Counted from the stretch's first letter, positions 15,318 to 24,893 are shown. The stretch: 34,782 nucleotides of DNA from JAEXNA01 sp050486105 (GCA_050486105.1 JBJHCR010000023.1:1-34782); one strand, 5' to 3'. Notes: generated from the letters alone by a model not told the origin. Numbers and translations are program-made.

Positions 15318-17272
15318 GGGCTATCAAGGCCTTTATAGCCTTACCGCTGGGCCTCTTCTTGCTCTTCTTTTTGGTCTTTCCCTTAGCCGGACTCTTATTG
15401 GCCGCCTTCGTGGGTCAACCCACACCACTGGTAGCCTGGTTTCTGAGCTTCGACTTCAAGTCTTTTTGGGATTTGCTCTCCGACCAGGGCACTTTCGACT
15501 ACTTTCGCGAGTTCTGGCAGACTCCGCGCTACTATCGAGGTTTCTTCAACGCTGTGGGCTGCGCTCCACTAGCTTGCTCGGCTCTCTTCGTCTTCGGCTG
15601 GATGCTGACCCTCTTGCCCAAGAGTGATGCCTCCCGGAAGGCCATCAAGTTTTGCCAAGGACCGGGCCTGCTGGGCCTATTCCTCGCGGTAGGCTTGGCG
15701 GCTATGGCTCGACCCTGGTGGGCCGACCCCGAGGGTGTGTGGGCTCGTATCTTCGACGGTTCTAGTGCAGCCCTAAGGCTACTTCAAGCCTGCGGATACT
15801 GCCCCACCGTGACCTTTGCCGCCACGGTGGTGGGTGCCGGCGTGGCTTTCTGTTTGCACAGTTTTCATATGCCCGGCAAGAAGGTCTTCAGTCTGTTGGT
15901 CATCGTGCCCCTGTCCACTCCGCCTTTCTTGGGTGCTTTAGCCTTTAAGAATCTCCTGGGGGACTACGGTATGATCACCCGGGTCTTCGAGCAGTTGGGC
16001 CTATGGCACCCGTTTGCTGGGATGAGTCCCCTATCGGCGGGTATGGTTCAAACGTTTCTGTTCTTCCCGTTCGTGACGCTTACGACCCTGGCCGCTTTGG
16101 AGAGGTTTGATTCCAGTTTGCCCGAGGCCTCTCGAGTTCTGGGTGGCTCCAGGGTCTACGCTTTTCTGACAGCGACCCTTCCGGCCCTCATGCCAGGTAT
16201 TCTGGCAGGAGCATTTCTGGTTTTCGTTCGATCGTTTGGAGATTTTGCTACTTTGAAACTCCTACTTCCGTTCGAGTACCCCATGATCGTGGTCGAGGCT
16301 TACCGAGACCTTTCGGGCAGCACCTATTGGGGTGGAGCCACCATGCTCAGCACCTTGATGATCGCCGTCATCTTGGTGGTCTTAACCTTGCAGAAGTATG
16401 TGGTGGAGGGCGGAGGCTATCAGACGGTCACCGGACGCTCGGGGGCCCGGGCCGGGGGGGAAGGCGCAGAGAGAAGCTGGCGCGACTATGGGGCCTTCTC
16501 CTTTTGCCTTGCAGTCTTCGCTGTGCCCCTGTCGTTTTTGGCCTCCATCTTCTTGATTTCCATCGCCCGGAATTGGGGCGGCGAAGTGTTTCCCACTCAG
16601 TTCACCGTGAATCGCTATCTCAACATCTTAAAGGCCGCCTTCACTCAGGCAGATTCTCCCCTGGTGAATTCCTTTTCTTTGACCATACCCGCGCTTCTGG
16701 GCTGTCTGTTGATGGCCTTCGGGGTGGCCTTCTTGATCTCCAGGGGACAGGGCAAATGGGCTCAGGGCCTAGATTTTATAACGGTACTCCCCTTCGTCGT
16801 TCCCGGGGTAGCCTTTGCCGTGGCTCTGATCGGGGTCTACAATAGTCCGCCCATCAAGTTGAATTTCACAGCCTTGCTGGTGGTCATCGCCTACATCGTG
16901 ACCCGAGCGCCTTATGGCATTAGGACCATACTGGCCTCATTTCAGCAGATCGGCACCTCCATGGAGGAAGGTTCCCGGACTCTGGGAGCCGGTGAGTTTC
17001 TCACTCTGGTGCGAGTGACGGTGCCCCTGGTATTGCCGGGGGTGGTGGCCGGGGCCGTCATGGTTTTCATCTCGGCCATGCAGGACGTGGCCATCACCTT
17101 GATGATCGCGCCTCCGGATTGGTATCCCACCTCGGTGCACGTCTTCAAAGAGATCGAGGATGGGAGGATTTATGACGCCTCGGCCTACGGGATCTTGCTT
17201 TTTCTGCTGATCGTCATTCCCTACGGTCTTCTCTTCTTGAGCAAACGTTTCGGGGTCAAAGCCGGATTGTGA
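15314..17272 (+). CDS. ABC importer permease with two fused membrane domains, FbpB/AfuB-like
   Basis: 652 residues and about 12 membrane helices. Two EAA loops that dock on the ATPase are visible: EASRVLGGS near 271-279 and EGSRTLGAG near 552-560, each about 100 residues before its domain end, showing an internal duplication. The fused form is typical of ferric, thiamine and similar importers. About 45 residues between helices in the first half (105-150) look inserted and include extra hydrophobic sequence. GTG 15314 overlaps the ATPase stop. The end overlaps the next gene in GTGA, unusual because that gene is a peptidase rather than a transporter part. Confidence 0.92.
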   Translation: MRAIKAFIALPLGLFLLFFLVFPLAGLLLAAFVGQPTPLVAWFLSFDFKSFWDLLSDQGTFDYFREFWQTPRYYRGFFNAVGCAPLACSALFVFGWMLTLLPKSDASRKAIKFCQGPGLLGLFLAVGLAAMARPWWADPEGVWARIFDGSSAALRLLQACGYCPTVTFAATVVGAGVAFCLHSFHMPGKKVFSLLVIVPLSTPPFLGALAFKNLLGDYGMITRVFEQLGLWHPFAGMSPLSAGMVQTFLFFPFVTLTTLAALERFDSSLPEASRVLGGSRVYAFLTATLPALMPGILAGAFLVFVRSFGDFATLKLLLPFEYPMIVVEAYRDLSGSTYWGGATMLSTLMIAVILVVLTLQKYVVEGGGYQTVTGRSGARAGGEGAERSWRDYGAFSFCLAVFAVPLSFLASIFLISIARNWGGEVFPTQFTVNRYLNILKAAFTQADSPLVNSFSLTIPALLGCLLMAFGVAFLISRGQGKWAQGLDFITVLPFVVPGVAFAVALIGVYNSPPIKLNFTALLVVIAYIVTRAPYGIRTILASFQQIGTSMEEGSRTLGAGEFLTLVRVTVPLVLPGVVAGAVMVFISAMQDVAITLMIAPPDWYPTSVHVFKEIEDGRIYDASAYGILLFLLIVIPYGLLFLSKRFGVKAGL

Positions 17273-19149
17273 TTCGAGACTGGGAACAGGCCATCGAGGC
17301 TTTCGAAGAGCGCAACTTGGAAGGCCAAACCGATCCGCTCAATTTGGACCTTCCGGGGTCTGGGTGTCTAAAGCTAGACCGTTTGCTTCCCTTTTTGGTC
17401 TTGGTTCGACAACTGTCCCCTGAGGCGGATCCCATATTTGCCACCCTAGTACATACCGGGGCCACCTATCTGGTGTGGGATGATCAGGCTGCCCGAGAAG
17501 AGTTCGGTGATGAGGCAGAAAGAAATCTGGAAGGTCTATTGCGCGTTCTGGTTCGTAGGCAGCAAACTCGCTATGGAGCATTTCTTCTTTTGGACTTGAG
17601 CACTTCGGATGATCCCGAGAGCGTGCAGGTCCGTTTTCGGCGCCGAGAGGATTTGCCGGAGACTCGAGAGTCCTTGGACCGGCGTCTGCCCTCCTTGGGA
17701 TTCGATGAAAAATTGAGAGTCGAGTATTGTGACCGTCAAGACTTATTCGGCTGGCAAGAGAGCCTTTCGGTCGAGTGGTCGCGCCGCCATCGGGTGGTCG
17801 AGTTGAGTTTGCGGTTGCCGGTTCTCTATAGAAATGCCGAAGGGATACTGTTGCCGGGAAGGTTCCGGGCTTATCGACGAAAACTCGACACGGCTCTCAA
17901 AAACATCGCCTTTCGCTTTGTTCGCGAAGCCACCGACGAGCGACCCCAGCACTTTCAAGTTTTTGGTTCTCGCACTCCCGCTAAGAACGTTTGGAAAGTC
18001 GATCGAGAACTGGAAGTCATTTCCGAGGCCTTCACCTTTCTTCTCGATATTACCCCCATCAACACCGAGCGGGCCTATCAAGCCTTCCAGCGCAACGGGT
18101 ACCGAGGAGAACCACGTTGGCTCTATAGGCCTTTGACCATCGACCCTCCGCTTCTCTTGCGCGAATTGTACAAGATCCCCATCGAACAGGTGGAAGACCC
18201 GGTGTTCTACCGAATTTTCGAGCAGAAAAGACGCCAGTTGGAACTCAAGATCAGTATGTTGGGTTATCGACGCAAGCCAGATTTCTTGTATGCCAGTCTG
18301 GCTCTCTATGGGGGTGTCGAGCCGGAACTGAAGCTCCTAGCCGATGAGATTCTGGCTGGAGTTCCGAAGATGGCGAGCGGAGGAAACGAACGCTACCTCA
18401 ACGCCGAAGAGTTTGCCGATCGAGCCCGAAAAGAGATCGCTTGGTATCACGAGCAGGACGAGAGATTCACGGCTCAAGTTGTCATTCGCGAAGACTTGGG
18501 TCGAGGGGTCATGTGTCAGAAGGGCAACCTGCTCATAGGTCGGGAGACCAGAGTCGCCCCTGGCCGAGTGGAGGCGCTTCTCCAGCACGAAGTAGGAATT
18601 CACTTGGTGACAACTTACAACGGTCGTTGCCAACCCCTTAGGCAGCTGGGTTTGGGCCTGGCCGATTATTTGGCCTTTCAAGAGGGCATGGCCCTGGTGG
18701 CCGAGGTGGTGTCAGGAGGGTTGAATCGTCGTCGGCTTCGCTTGCTCGCGGGCCGAGTTTTAGCGGTGCACTGTCTATTGGCCGGGTTGAAATTCGAAGA
18801 GACCTTCGACAAGCTAAGGGAAGAATACGGATTTCCCCTACGCACCCTATTCGAGTTGGTCAGCCGTGTTTATCGAGGAGGGGGCTTCACCAAGGATGCC
18901 ATCTATCTGCGAGGCTTGGTTAAGACCTTGGAGGTGCTTCCTCAGCAAACCGATCTTGGAGGGGTATTTCTCGGAAAGATCGGATTCGACCATATACCCT
19001 TGATTCGAGAGTTGCAGTGGCGCCTAGTTTTAGAACCAGCACCGTTCCTGCCCAGGTTTCTCAACTTTCCAAGGACTCGAAGCATCATGGAGAAGCTTCG
19101 CTCCGGAGTCTCAGTGTTGGACCTCCTGGAGATTTCTAACTCGGCCTAA
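17269..19149 (+). CDS. DUF1704 (QEGLA-motif, MATCAP-like) metallopeptidase
   Basis: 626 residues, no signal peptide. Predicted zinc peptidase: HEVGIH at 440-445 is the HExxxH motif of this family, and QEGMA at 471-475 is the family's QEGLA, whose Glu472 is the likely third ligand. The eukaryotic relative MATCAP (KIAA0895-like) removes the C-terminal Tyr of alpha-tubulin; bacterial members are annotated only as flavohaemoglobin-expression-modulating QEGLA proteins. The N-terminal ~250 residues are unlike anything I can name. Start GTG 17269 overlaps the permease stop. The 3' end overlaps the convergent ATP-grasp gene by 39 bp. DUF1704 genes often sit beside GshB-like ATP-grasp ligases, as here. 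The natural substrate is unknown. Confidence 0.8.
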   Translation: MIRDWEQAIEAFEERNLEGQTDPLNLDLPGSGCLKLDRLLPFLVLVRQLSPEADPIFATLVHTGATYLVWDDQAAREEFGDEAERNLEGLLRVLVRRQQTRYGAFLLLDLSTSDDPESVQVRFRRREDLPETRESLDRRLPSLGFDEKLRVEYCDRQDLFGWQESLSVEWSRRHRVVELSLRLPVLYRNAEGILLPGRFRAYRRKLDTALKNIAFRFVREATDERPQHFQVFGSRTPAKNVWKVDRELEVISEAFTFLLDITPINTERAYQAFQRNGYRGEPRWLYRPLTIDPPLLLRELYKIPIEQVEDPVFYRIFEQKRRQLELKISMLGYRRKPDFLYASLALYGGVEPELKLLADEILAGVPKMASGGNERYLNAEEFADRARKEIAWYHEQDERFTAQVVIREDLGRGVMCQKGNLLIGRETRVAPGRVEALLQHEVGIHLVTTYNGRCQPLRQLGLGLADYLAFQEGMALVAEVVSGGLNRRRLRLLAGRVLAVHCLLAGLKFEETFDKLREEYGFPLRTLFELVSRVYRGGGFTKDAIYLRGLVKTLEVLPQQTDLGGVFLGKIGFDHIPLIRELQWRLVLEPAPFLPRFLNFPRTRSIMEKLRSGVSVLDLLEISNSA

Positions 19150-20145
19150 GTGAAGATCTAGGCGTTGCTCTAGTGCTGAGATCACTTTCCCGGAAAAATT
19201 CACTCCATTGAGCTTTTCCATACCTTCGAGGCCCCCGGGGCAGAAAACGTTGATTTCCATGAGTTTGTCACCCACGATATCTAAGCCCACTAAGAACATT
19301 CCGTCGTGGGTCAGTTTGGCTTCCACCAATTCGGCTAACCTCAACATCTTCTCATCCACCTGAACGCCTTCGATCACCCCTCCTGCGTGCATGTTGGAGC
19401 GGATATCACCGCTCTTATTCCTCCTGCGGAAGGCGGCGTACTGCCCTTTGACCTTTAGAGGTTTCCCGTTCAAGAGAATCATCCTCACGTCTCCGTCTTC
19501 GGCGGCGGGCAAATACTCTTGAGCCACCACATAACCATCCGCCGAGAGAGACTCCACCAGCTGGTTCAGATTGTAGGACCCCCCTTGCTTGACAAGAAAG
19601 ACCCGGTCACCGCCACTACCTTGAACCGGCTTAAGAATCAAGTCTTGCTGGAGAGTTCGGGCGAACTCTCGAACCTCGTCCAAGTTTCTGGTGATCAAGG
19701 TTCTGGGACGAACCTCGGGAGGAAATCCCTGCAGGTAGATCTTATTGCAAGCCAGTGACAGTCCGTTGGGCTCGTTGAGGACCAGGGCACCACACTCCTG
19801 GGCCAGCCTTCCAAAACTGATGCCGGCGGCCTGAGCCCAGGGCCTGTCCCGACGATGTTTAGCCGGGTTGTCTCTCAAGAGAAGAAGGTCGGACTCCTCC
19901 AGAGAGACCCGCTCAACCGTGGGCTCTTCCAAGAGTTCTTTCAGATACACCACACTACTCTTGTAGTGATTTCGTCCCACTCGGCGGGCCAAGACGGAAA
20001 GTCGATTGGTGGAGTCAAGGCTGAACCCCCCGGGCTCCGTGAACCAGACTTCGTGACCTCTCAAAGTGGCTTCCCGGGCCAGGCGGATCGTGGTGTGGCG
20101 GGCGACCTTCTTTTCGAATTCGGTGACTAAGATGATCAGTCTCAT
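19111..20145 (-). CDS. ATP-grasp ligase, glutathione synthetase (GshB)-like
   Basis: 344 residues. Expected to form an amide between a carboxylate and an amine at the cost of ATP. ATP-grasp features: LKPVQGSGGDRVF (171-183), VVAQEYLPAAEDGDVRMIL, and the magnesium site Asp289, Glu297 and Asn299 in EINVFCPGG. True GshB has EINVTSPTG there, so the substrate pocket differs. The start ATG overlaps the stop of the kinase/propeller gene (ATGA), so translation is coupled. No gamma-glutamylcysteine ligase is nearby, so glutathione synthesis is not supported. Together with the convergent DUF1704 peptidase it may make and break a peptide-like tag; that is inference. Confidence 0.8.
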   Translation of the reverse strand: MRLIILVTEFEKKVARHTTIRLAREATLRGHEVWFTEPGGFSLDSTNRLSVLARRVGRNHYKSSVVYLKELLEEPTVERVSLEESDLLLLRDNPAKHRRDRPWAQAAGISFGRLAQECGALVLNEPNGLSLACNKIYLQGFPPEVRPRTLITRNLDEVREFARTLQQDLILKPVQGSGGDRVFLVKQGGSYNLNQLVESLSADGYVVAQEYLPAAEDGDVRMILLNGKPLKVKGQYAAFRRRNKSGDIRSNMHAGGVIEGVQVDEKMLRLAELVEAKLTHDGMFLVGLDIVGDKLMEINVFCPGGLEGMEKLNGVNFSGKVISALEQRLDLHLGRVRNLQEVQH

Positions 20146-21271
20146 GTGCGTTTCCCTTTGAGGCCAAGGAGTTTGGAGAGTTTTCGGAGCCTACTCTTCG
20201 GTGGCAGCCATACGATTTCTTCACGTCTTTCTTCCGATGCGCTCCAGGATGTCTCCCAAAGCCTCACCGTTCGATCTTCCCCCGAAGTAACGATATATCT
20301 TCCCGAGGTGCTGGCAACCAGGCACTGAATCGCGCCTTTATGGGCCGAAAATCCTTCCAAGAATTGCCTAGTCTCGAGATCCCAAAAACTCAAATGCCCC
20401 TTGTCGGTAGCGGCGACTCCCACGGATAGGTCCGGGAGGATGGAAAAACCTGTGATAGCGCCTTCGGAGGTATCGACCTCGAAAACCGACTCCTGCTTCT
20501 CCAAGTCGAGGATCTGCACTCCTCCACTCTGAAATCCGAGAATGAGCAGGGAGTTGCCCCGGGGCCGAAAGGCAAAAGAGATTTGGGAAGAGGGCTCTTT
20601 GAAATCCAAGGTAAAGGGAGCGAGGGTGGCTTGAGGAAGTTGAAGCTCCAGGACTCCGAACCGATCTTCAATCAAGGCCAGTGGCGCCGCAGCCAGGCCC
20701 GGAAAGAGCTTGGTGATACCGGGATTGAAGGTGTGAGTCAAAGGAAGGCTTTCCCCTGTTGGCAAGTGATAGCAGCCGACCTTTCCGTCTTCGGAGAGAT
20801 ACACTACGTAGCCAAAACTTTCCAGGGCGCTACGCAACGGACTTTCACACACCCTCAAGCTGGCCTGATGCACTCCCGAAGCCATTTGCAGCCGAAAGAT
20901 CTGTCCGGCTTTCGTAACGGCGAAAACGTTGTCTATGGAGCCGGCCGAAGCTTTCTCAAGGCCGACACAGATGACAGGGGAACGGAGATCCGTGGACCAC
21001 AACAGTTCGTTTTCATTTCCCGTGTCCAGGTACAGTGAGAGCTTGCTGCCGAAGCATATCAAGAGAAGCTGACCATCACGAGAAATGGAAATCGCCCCGG
21101 GCTCGGAGTCTCGCTTTTCTCCTTTGAGCGCCAGTCGCTCCCATACGGCCTCGATGCGTTCTCTCTGCAGGACCGGAAGTATCTGCCAACTTAGGTCCAG
21201 AGCCTCAGGGGATTGAGCGTAGCCGGGGACTCCCCGAGCCCGCTGAATTTGTCGCCAGGCTGAAGGCCACT
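20142..21271 (-). CDS. C-terminal part of Ser/Thr kinase-TPR-propeller protein (after gap)
   Basis: About 376 residues from the gap to the TGA at 20142. WD-like repeats, the best being the last: GFSAHKGAIQCLVAS followed by VTSGEDRTVRLW. Earlier blades (AISISRDGQLLLICFG, LSFWDLETRQFL) are clear too. I read this as the same gene as the kinase piece on the other side of the N run; there is no start codon or ribosome site that would make an independent gene convincing (the open frame starts across the gap at 21356). The two frames agree only if the true gap is a multiple of three. Its stop overlaps the ATP-grasp start. Confidence 0.75.
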
Positions 21272-21281
21272 NNNNNNNNNN
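21272..21281. other. Assembly gap (10 N) inside the kinase gene
   Basis: Ten N, probably a scaffold placeholder of arbitrary length. Reading frames on either side differ by one base relative to a 10-base gap, so a real length divisible by three would restore one continuous gene. Confidence 0.95.
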
Positions 21282-23790
21282 CAGCGTAACTTCGTCCGGG
21301 TGAAAGGAGAAACGCTTTCTCCCAGACTCGATTGTCTTCGTCGACTTCCCAAACAAGAAAGCAACCCTGTTGGTCTACGCTGACAGCGCGTCCACCGTCC
21401 TTGGCTAAAGACAAAGAGACTTGAGGCTCGACCTTCTCAGACCAGCGCCGAATTCGGCGGAACGGGCGCAGGCCGGTGAGGCACAGATATCCGTCCTCAA
21501 AATGGAGCAACCGACCATTCTTCTCGTCCACGACCACGGGATTTTCCCCGGTCATCAGAACTCGGCCGCCGGCGTCGAGCACCGTGAAGCCGTCAGGGTG
21601 ATGCAGGGTCAAGGTTTCATTAACCACCGTGGTGCTCAACCCGACTAGAACTCTGGTGAGATCAAGGTCGTGAATCTGCTTTTGCTCGGCAAAATCGAAG
21701 GCCTTTAGCCTGCCGTCCTGGTACCCCACATAAAGTATCGTCCCGCTGTGATCGACCCTCAAGCAACTCACTCCAAAGGCATCGTCGAGAGTGCTGGGCC
21801 AGGCTTCTTGCACAATGAGCCCCTCTTCATTGGTTAAGGCCACTCTGCCGTTGGCGAGAATCAGGCAGAGTTGGTCCGAATTGGGCGCGAAGCATCCCAC
21901 CACTCTGTCTCCCAAGAGGGGAACCTCTTTATGCTTCAGGGTCATCCGTTGGGCCGATTTCAGATCGAAAAGGACGTTGCCGTCGAGTTCTCTGGCGACT
22001 AGGTGAGTGAGATCCGGGGTGACATCCAAGACTTCACCCGGATCTCGCCCAATCAAGGTAAGTTCGGGGAGTTTCCAGAGTTCGAAACCCGAATCATCTT
22101 CAAGTAGCAGGAACTCGGTGGAAATCCAGACTCGATTGATTTCGAGGCTGTCTTCATCCCGGGGTACTCTGCTCTCGACGCACTCTTTCTCCAAGTCCCA
22201 GGCTGTGATCTCTCTGGGAGACAGTGTGTAAACTCGACGGCTGTTGTTGCCGATGATCGCCTTGCAGCCTGGTTCGTTGAGGGTTTGCTTGAAGGTTGAA
22301 GTCGTCGAAGGGAAGAGAAACTTACCCTTCAAATAGCGTTTTCCCACGCTTGCCAGACGCTTCCTCTCGTGGGAGGAGTGATCGCTAGGCATGAGTTTCA
22401 AGGCCGATTGATAGGCTTGTTCGGCCCCGTAGAACTGTCCGGTGTACATCAGGGCATCGCCAAGGACGCGTTGCAAGATTCCCGGAGAGGGGTGTTCTTC
22501 AATGGGGAGATTCGCAAGAATGCGCAAGGCCTCCTCGGGCTGATTTTCTTGGATGCAAAGCATGGCCAAGGGAAGGTCTGCTTTGGCTTGGCGCAACCGC
22601 CGAAGGGCTTCGTCGGAATCGATCACTCCTCGACGTAAGTCCAGTTGAGTGAGGTTGTAAAGGCATTCAGGGTGTCCAGATTCAATGCGTAGCCCCTTCA
22701 GCCAGACCTTCCGGGCGTCGTGGCGTTTCCCCAAGGACAGGAGCGAAACGGCTCGATTGTTCAAGATGTCGGGCCGTTGTATGCTGGGCACCCGACCGAC
22801 CTCTTGATAGATCTTTCGAGTAACCTGGGTGTAGATCGCTCCGAGTTGTGCTTTGAGCTCCTCCATGCTCTGAGGCCTCTTGATGGGATCTTTCTCCAGG
22901 CAGCCGATAACCAGTTTCGCGAGGCTCTCTGGAACCTCAGGGCAGTACTCTCGAGGATCGAGGACCGCTGCTGCTAGATGTCTCTCAATGAGGATTTCAG
23001 GGGCCAGTTCTTCGTCGTCGTGGTCGAACGGGCGCCGCCCACAACACATTTCGTAAAGGGTGACTCCCACGGCGTAGATGTCCGCTCGGTGGTCGACTTC
23101 CGACGCAGAGCCCCACTGCTCGGGTGCACCATATTGCGGGGTTCCCAAGAAAGCGCCGGTGCGGGTGAGGCTCAGGTCCATGAGGCTTTCGGGGTTGAAC
23201 TTTGGAATGCTTTCCACCGTTTCGGGGCTGGAGGCGGTTTTTACGATCCCAAAATCGGTGATGCAGACCCGTTCATCGCCACGAATCAAGAGATTGGCGG
23301 GCTTGACATCTCGATGCACCACTCCTCTGGAATGAGAGTAGGCCAATCCCTCAGCAATTTGGATTCCGATCTCCAGAATTCGCTCCCATTGACCGGGGCC
23401 AACGTGCCCTTCGTCTATCCACTGTTTGAGGGAACCCCCGGTCAGAAAATCCAGGAAGAGGGACGGCAGACCTGAGATATCTTTGACGAACCAGCACTGC
23501 ACGATATGGGGATGAACCCCAAGGTCGATCCATGTTTCGGCTTCTCTGAGGAAGCGTTCCCTGGCGGTCGGCGACTCAACCAGGGCCGGCAGCGGCATTT
23601 TTACTGCCAGGTCCCTGTTCCATTCGCGGTGGTGGACCCTCCAGACGACGCCCATGCCGCCTTCCCCGATGAGGTCTCGGATTTCCAGGTTTCCGTCGAT
23701 GACTTCACCTGGCTGCCAGGTCGGGAATCGACCCGACTCACTGGAGGGAACAATATCGAGGCCACCAGTGCTCTCGCTAGTTCTCAGCAC
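21282..23790 (-). CDS. Ser/Thr protein kinase with TPR and propeller regions (N-terminal part)
   Basis: Hanks-type kinase. Counting from GTG 23790: glycine loop GEGGMGVV (42-49), Lys64 in AVKMP, catalytic HRDVKPAN (159-166), DFG (179-181), APEQW (222-226), all intact. After the kinase domain come TPR-like helices (about 335-490; RAVSLLSLGKRHDARKVWLKGL, GDALMYTGQFYGAEQAYQSALKL) and then propeller strands that continue across the gap. No membrane helix is seen, so it is a soluble sensor-scaffold. GTG 23790 overlaps the VOC stop by seven bases; GTG 23862 is an alternative, overlapping by 79. Phosphorylation targets are unknown, but co-translation with the ATP-grasp ligase makes it a candidate. 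Confidence 0.88.
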
Positions 23791-24227
23791 GGAGCGATCG
23801 GCTCCTGAACTTCGATTTGATGCCCGTCTGGATCCTGGATCAAGAACATCCTGGTTCCCCACGGAGTTGCTCGTAAGGGAGTCAACATGCGATGGGGGTA
23901 CTCACTTTGGAGCAAGTCGTACTGGGAATCCAAGCTGGGATGCTGAAAGGACAGCACCAGGGCCCGACTTCCAGGTTCCCAAGCAACTCCGTACTCCGCC
24001 CTTTCTTGGTCCGTGAGGCTCTCATGGAGGTGAAGTTCCAAGGGAGCTTCAGGGTGCAATCTAAACTTCCGGGAACGTCGCCCCGGCGACAACTCTTGGA
24101 AACCGAGCATCTGATAGAATCGAGCACTTTGGTGGAGGTCGGCACAGATCAAAAAAACGGTCTTGAGTTGCGGAGTTCTAGACCGGCTTTCGGCTTCCCC
24201 CGCAACGGCTTTTCCTACCAGGGCCAT
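23784..24227 (-). CDS. VOC (glyoxalase/dioxygenase-like) family protein
   Basis: 147 residues. Vicinal-oxygen-chelate fold: VFLICADLHQSARFYQMLGF at the start, LELHLHE in the middle and WGTRMFLIQDPDGHQIEVQEP at the end. Candidate metal ligands are His in LHLHE and Glu in IEVQE. The start ATG 24227 overlaps the upstream gene by 13 bases; the open frame starts at 24347, but that part lies wholly inside the neighbour. Reaction unknown: glyoxalase, antibiotic resistance or a structural role are all possible. Confidence 0.8.
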   Translation of the reverse strand: MALVGKAVAGEAESRSRTPQLKTVFLICADLHQSARFYQMLGFQELSPGRRSRKFRLHPEAPLELHLHESLTDQERAEYGVAWEPGSRALVLSFQHPSLDSQYDLLQSEYPHRMLTPLRATPWGTRMFLIQDPDGHQIEVQEPIAPC

Positions 24228-24850
24228 TTCATCCAGATTTGATGCTGAAGGGCATAGTCGAGCGAGGTGTTCAAGTAGTCTGCAAAGATCTGCAAGAAAG
24301 TGTCTGCTTCGAAGGCCTTTGCCGGAGATTCGCTTCCCAGTAGCCACCAGAGCAGGAGGTTGGCCGGAGCAAGCCGGTCGCGGCGGCCGTCAGGCCCGGT
24401 GTGAGAGAAGGTCTTGGTCACCAGGTCGACGCGCTCTAACTCTCTGGGAGTCAAAAGCATTAAGGTGGCCATTCTGCACAGTAATAAGCCGAGCTCCTGT
24501 TGTCCAGAGGTTTTAACGATGGCCTTGTAGAGATAGGCTATCCCGAAACACATGAAGGCTTTGGGCGCTTCGTGATGCCGTAGGCGCACCGGTCCGGCCC
24601 GTTCCACCCGGTCTCGAAAAGCGTCAACAGTGCGAGGGGATTGGGCCAAGAAGGACAAGAGCGCCAGGCATGTAGGGAGGGCGTGAAGATAATGTTGTCC
24701 TAAACCATCGGGGGCAGCCCCAAAACGCGCTAAGACTTGTCGAGCTTCAGGCATTCCCATCAAGCGGTCTTCGAGAGCTAAGCGTTTCTGTTCGAAATCG
24801 TCCAGGAAGGTGTTTGCCGTCATAGGCCGCGCTTCGACGATCTCGGGCAT
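24215..24850 (-). CDS. Helical protein of unknown function
   Basis: 211 residues, not recognised. It is rich in Leu and Ala, predicted all-helical, with no signal peptide; LHALPTCLALLSFLAQ and ELGLLLCRMATLMLLTPRELERV are amphipathic to hydrophobic. It ends in the aromatic sequence WMKWPW. It is first in the operon with the VOC protein, kinase and ATP-grasp ligase, overlapping the VOC start by 13 bases. ATG 24850 has GGGAGG almost touching it, so ATG 24823 remains possible. Coding status is supported by operon packing and by the lack of a better frame. Confidence 0.6.
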   Translation of the reverse strand: MPEIVEARPMTANTFLDDFEQKRLALEDRLMGMPEARQVLARFGAAPDGLGQHYLHALPTCLALLSFLAQSPRTVDAFRDRVERAGPVRLRHHEAPKAFMCFGIAYLYKAIVKTSGQQELGLLLCRMATLMLLTPRELERVDLVTKTFSHTGPDGRRDRLAPANLLLWWLLGSESPAKAFEADTFLQIFADYLNTSLDYALQHQIWMKWPW

Positions 24851-24893
24851 CCCTCCCGCCGGTTTGTCGGTTCCCTTCGTTCCGTCTCAATTT

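Noticed and set aside
19111..20145. Genuine glutathione synthetase
   Set aside because: The Mg-site motif deviates, no glutamate-cysteine ligase is nearby, and the neighbour is a DUF1704 peptidase.
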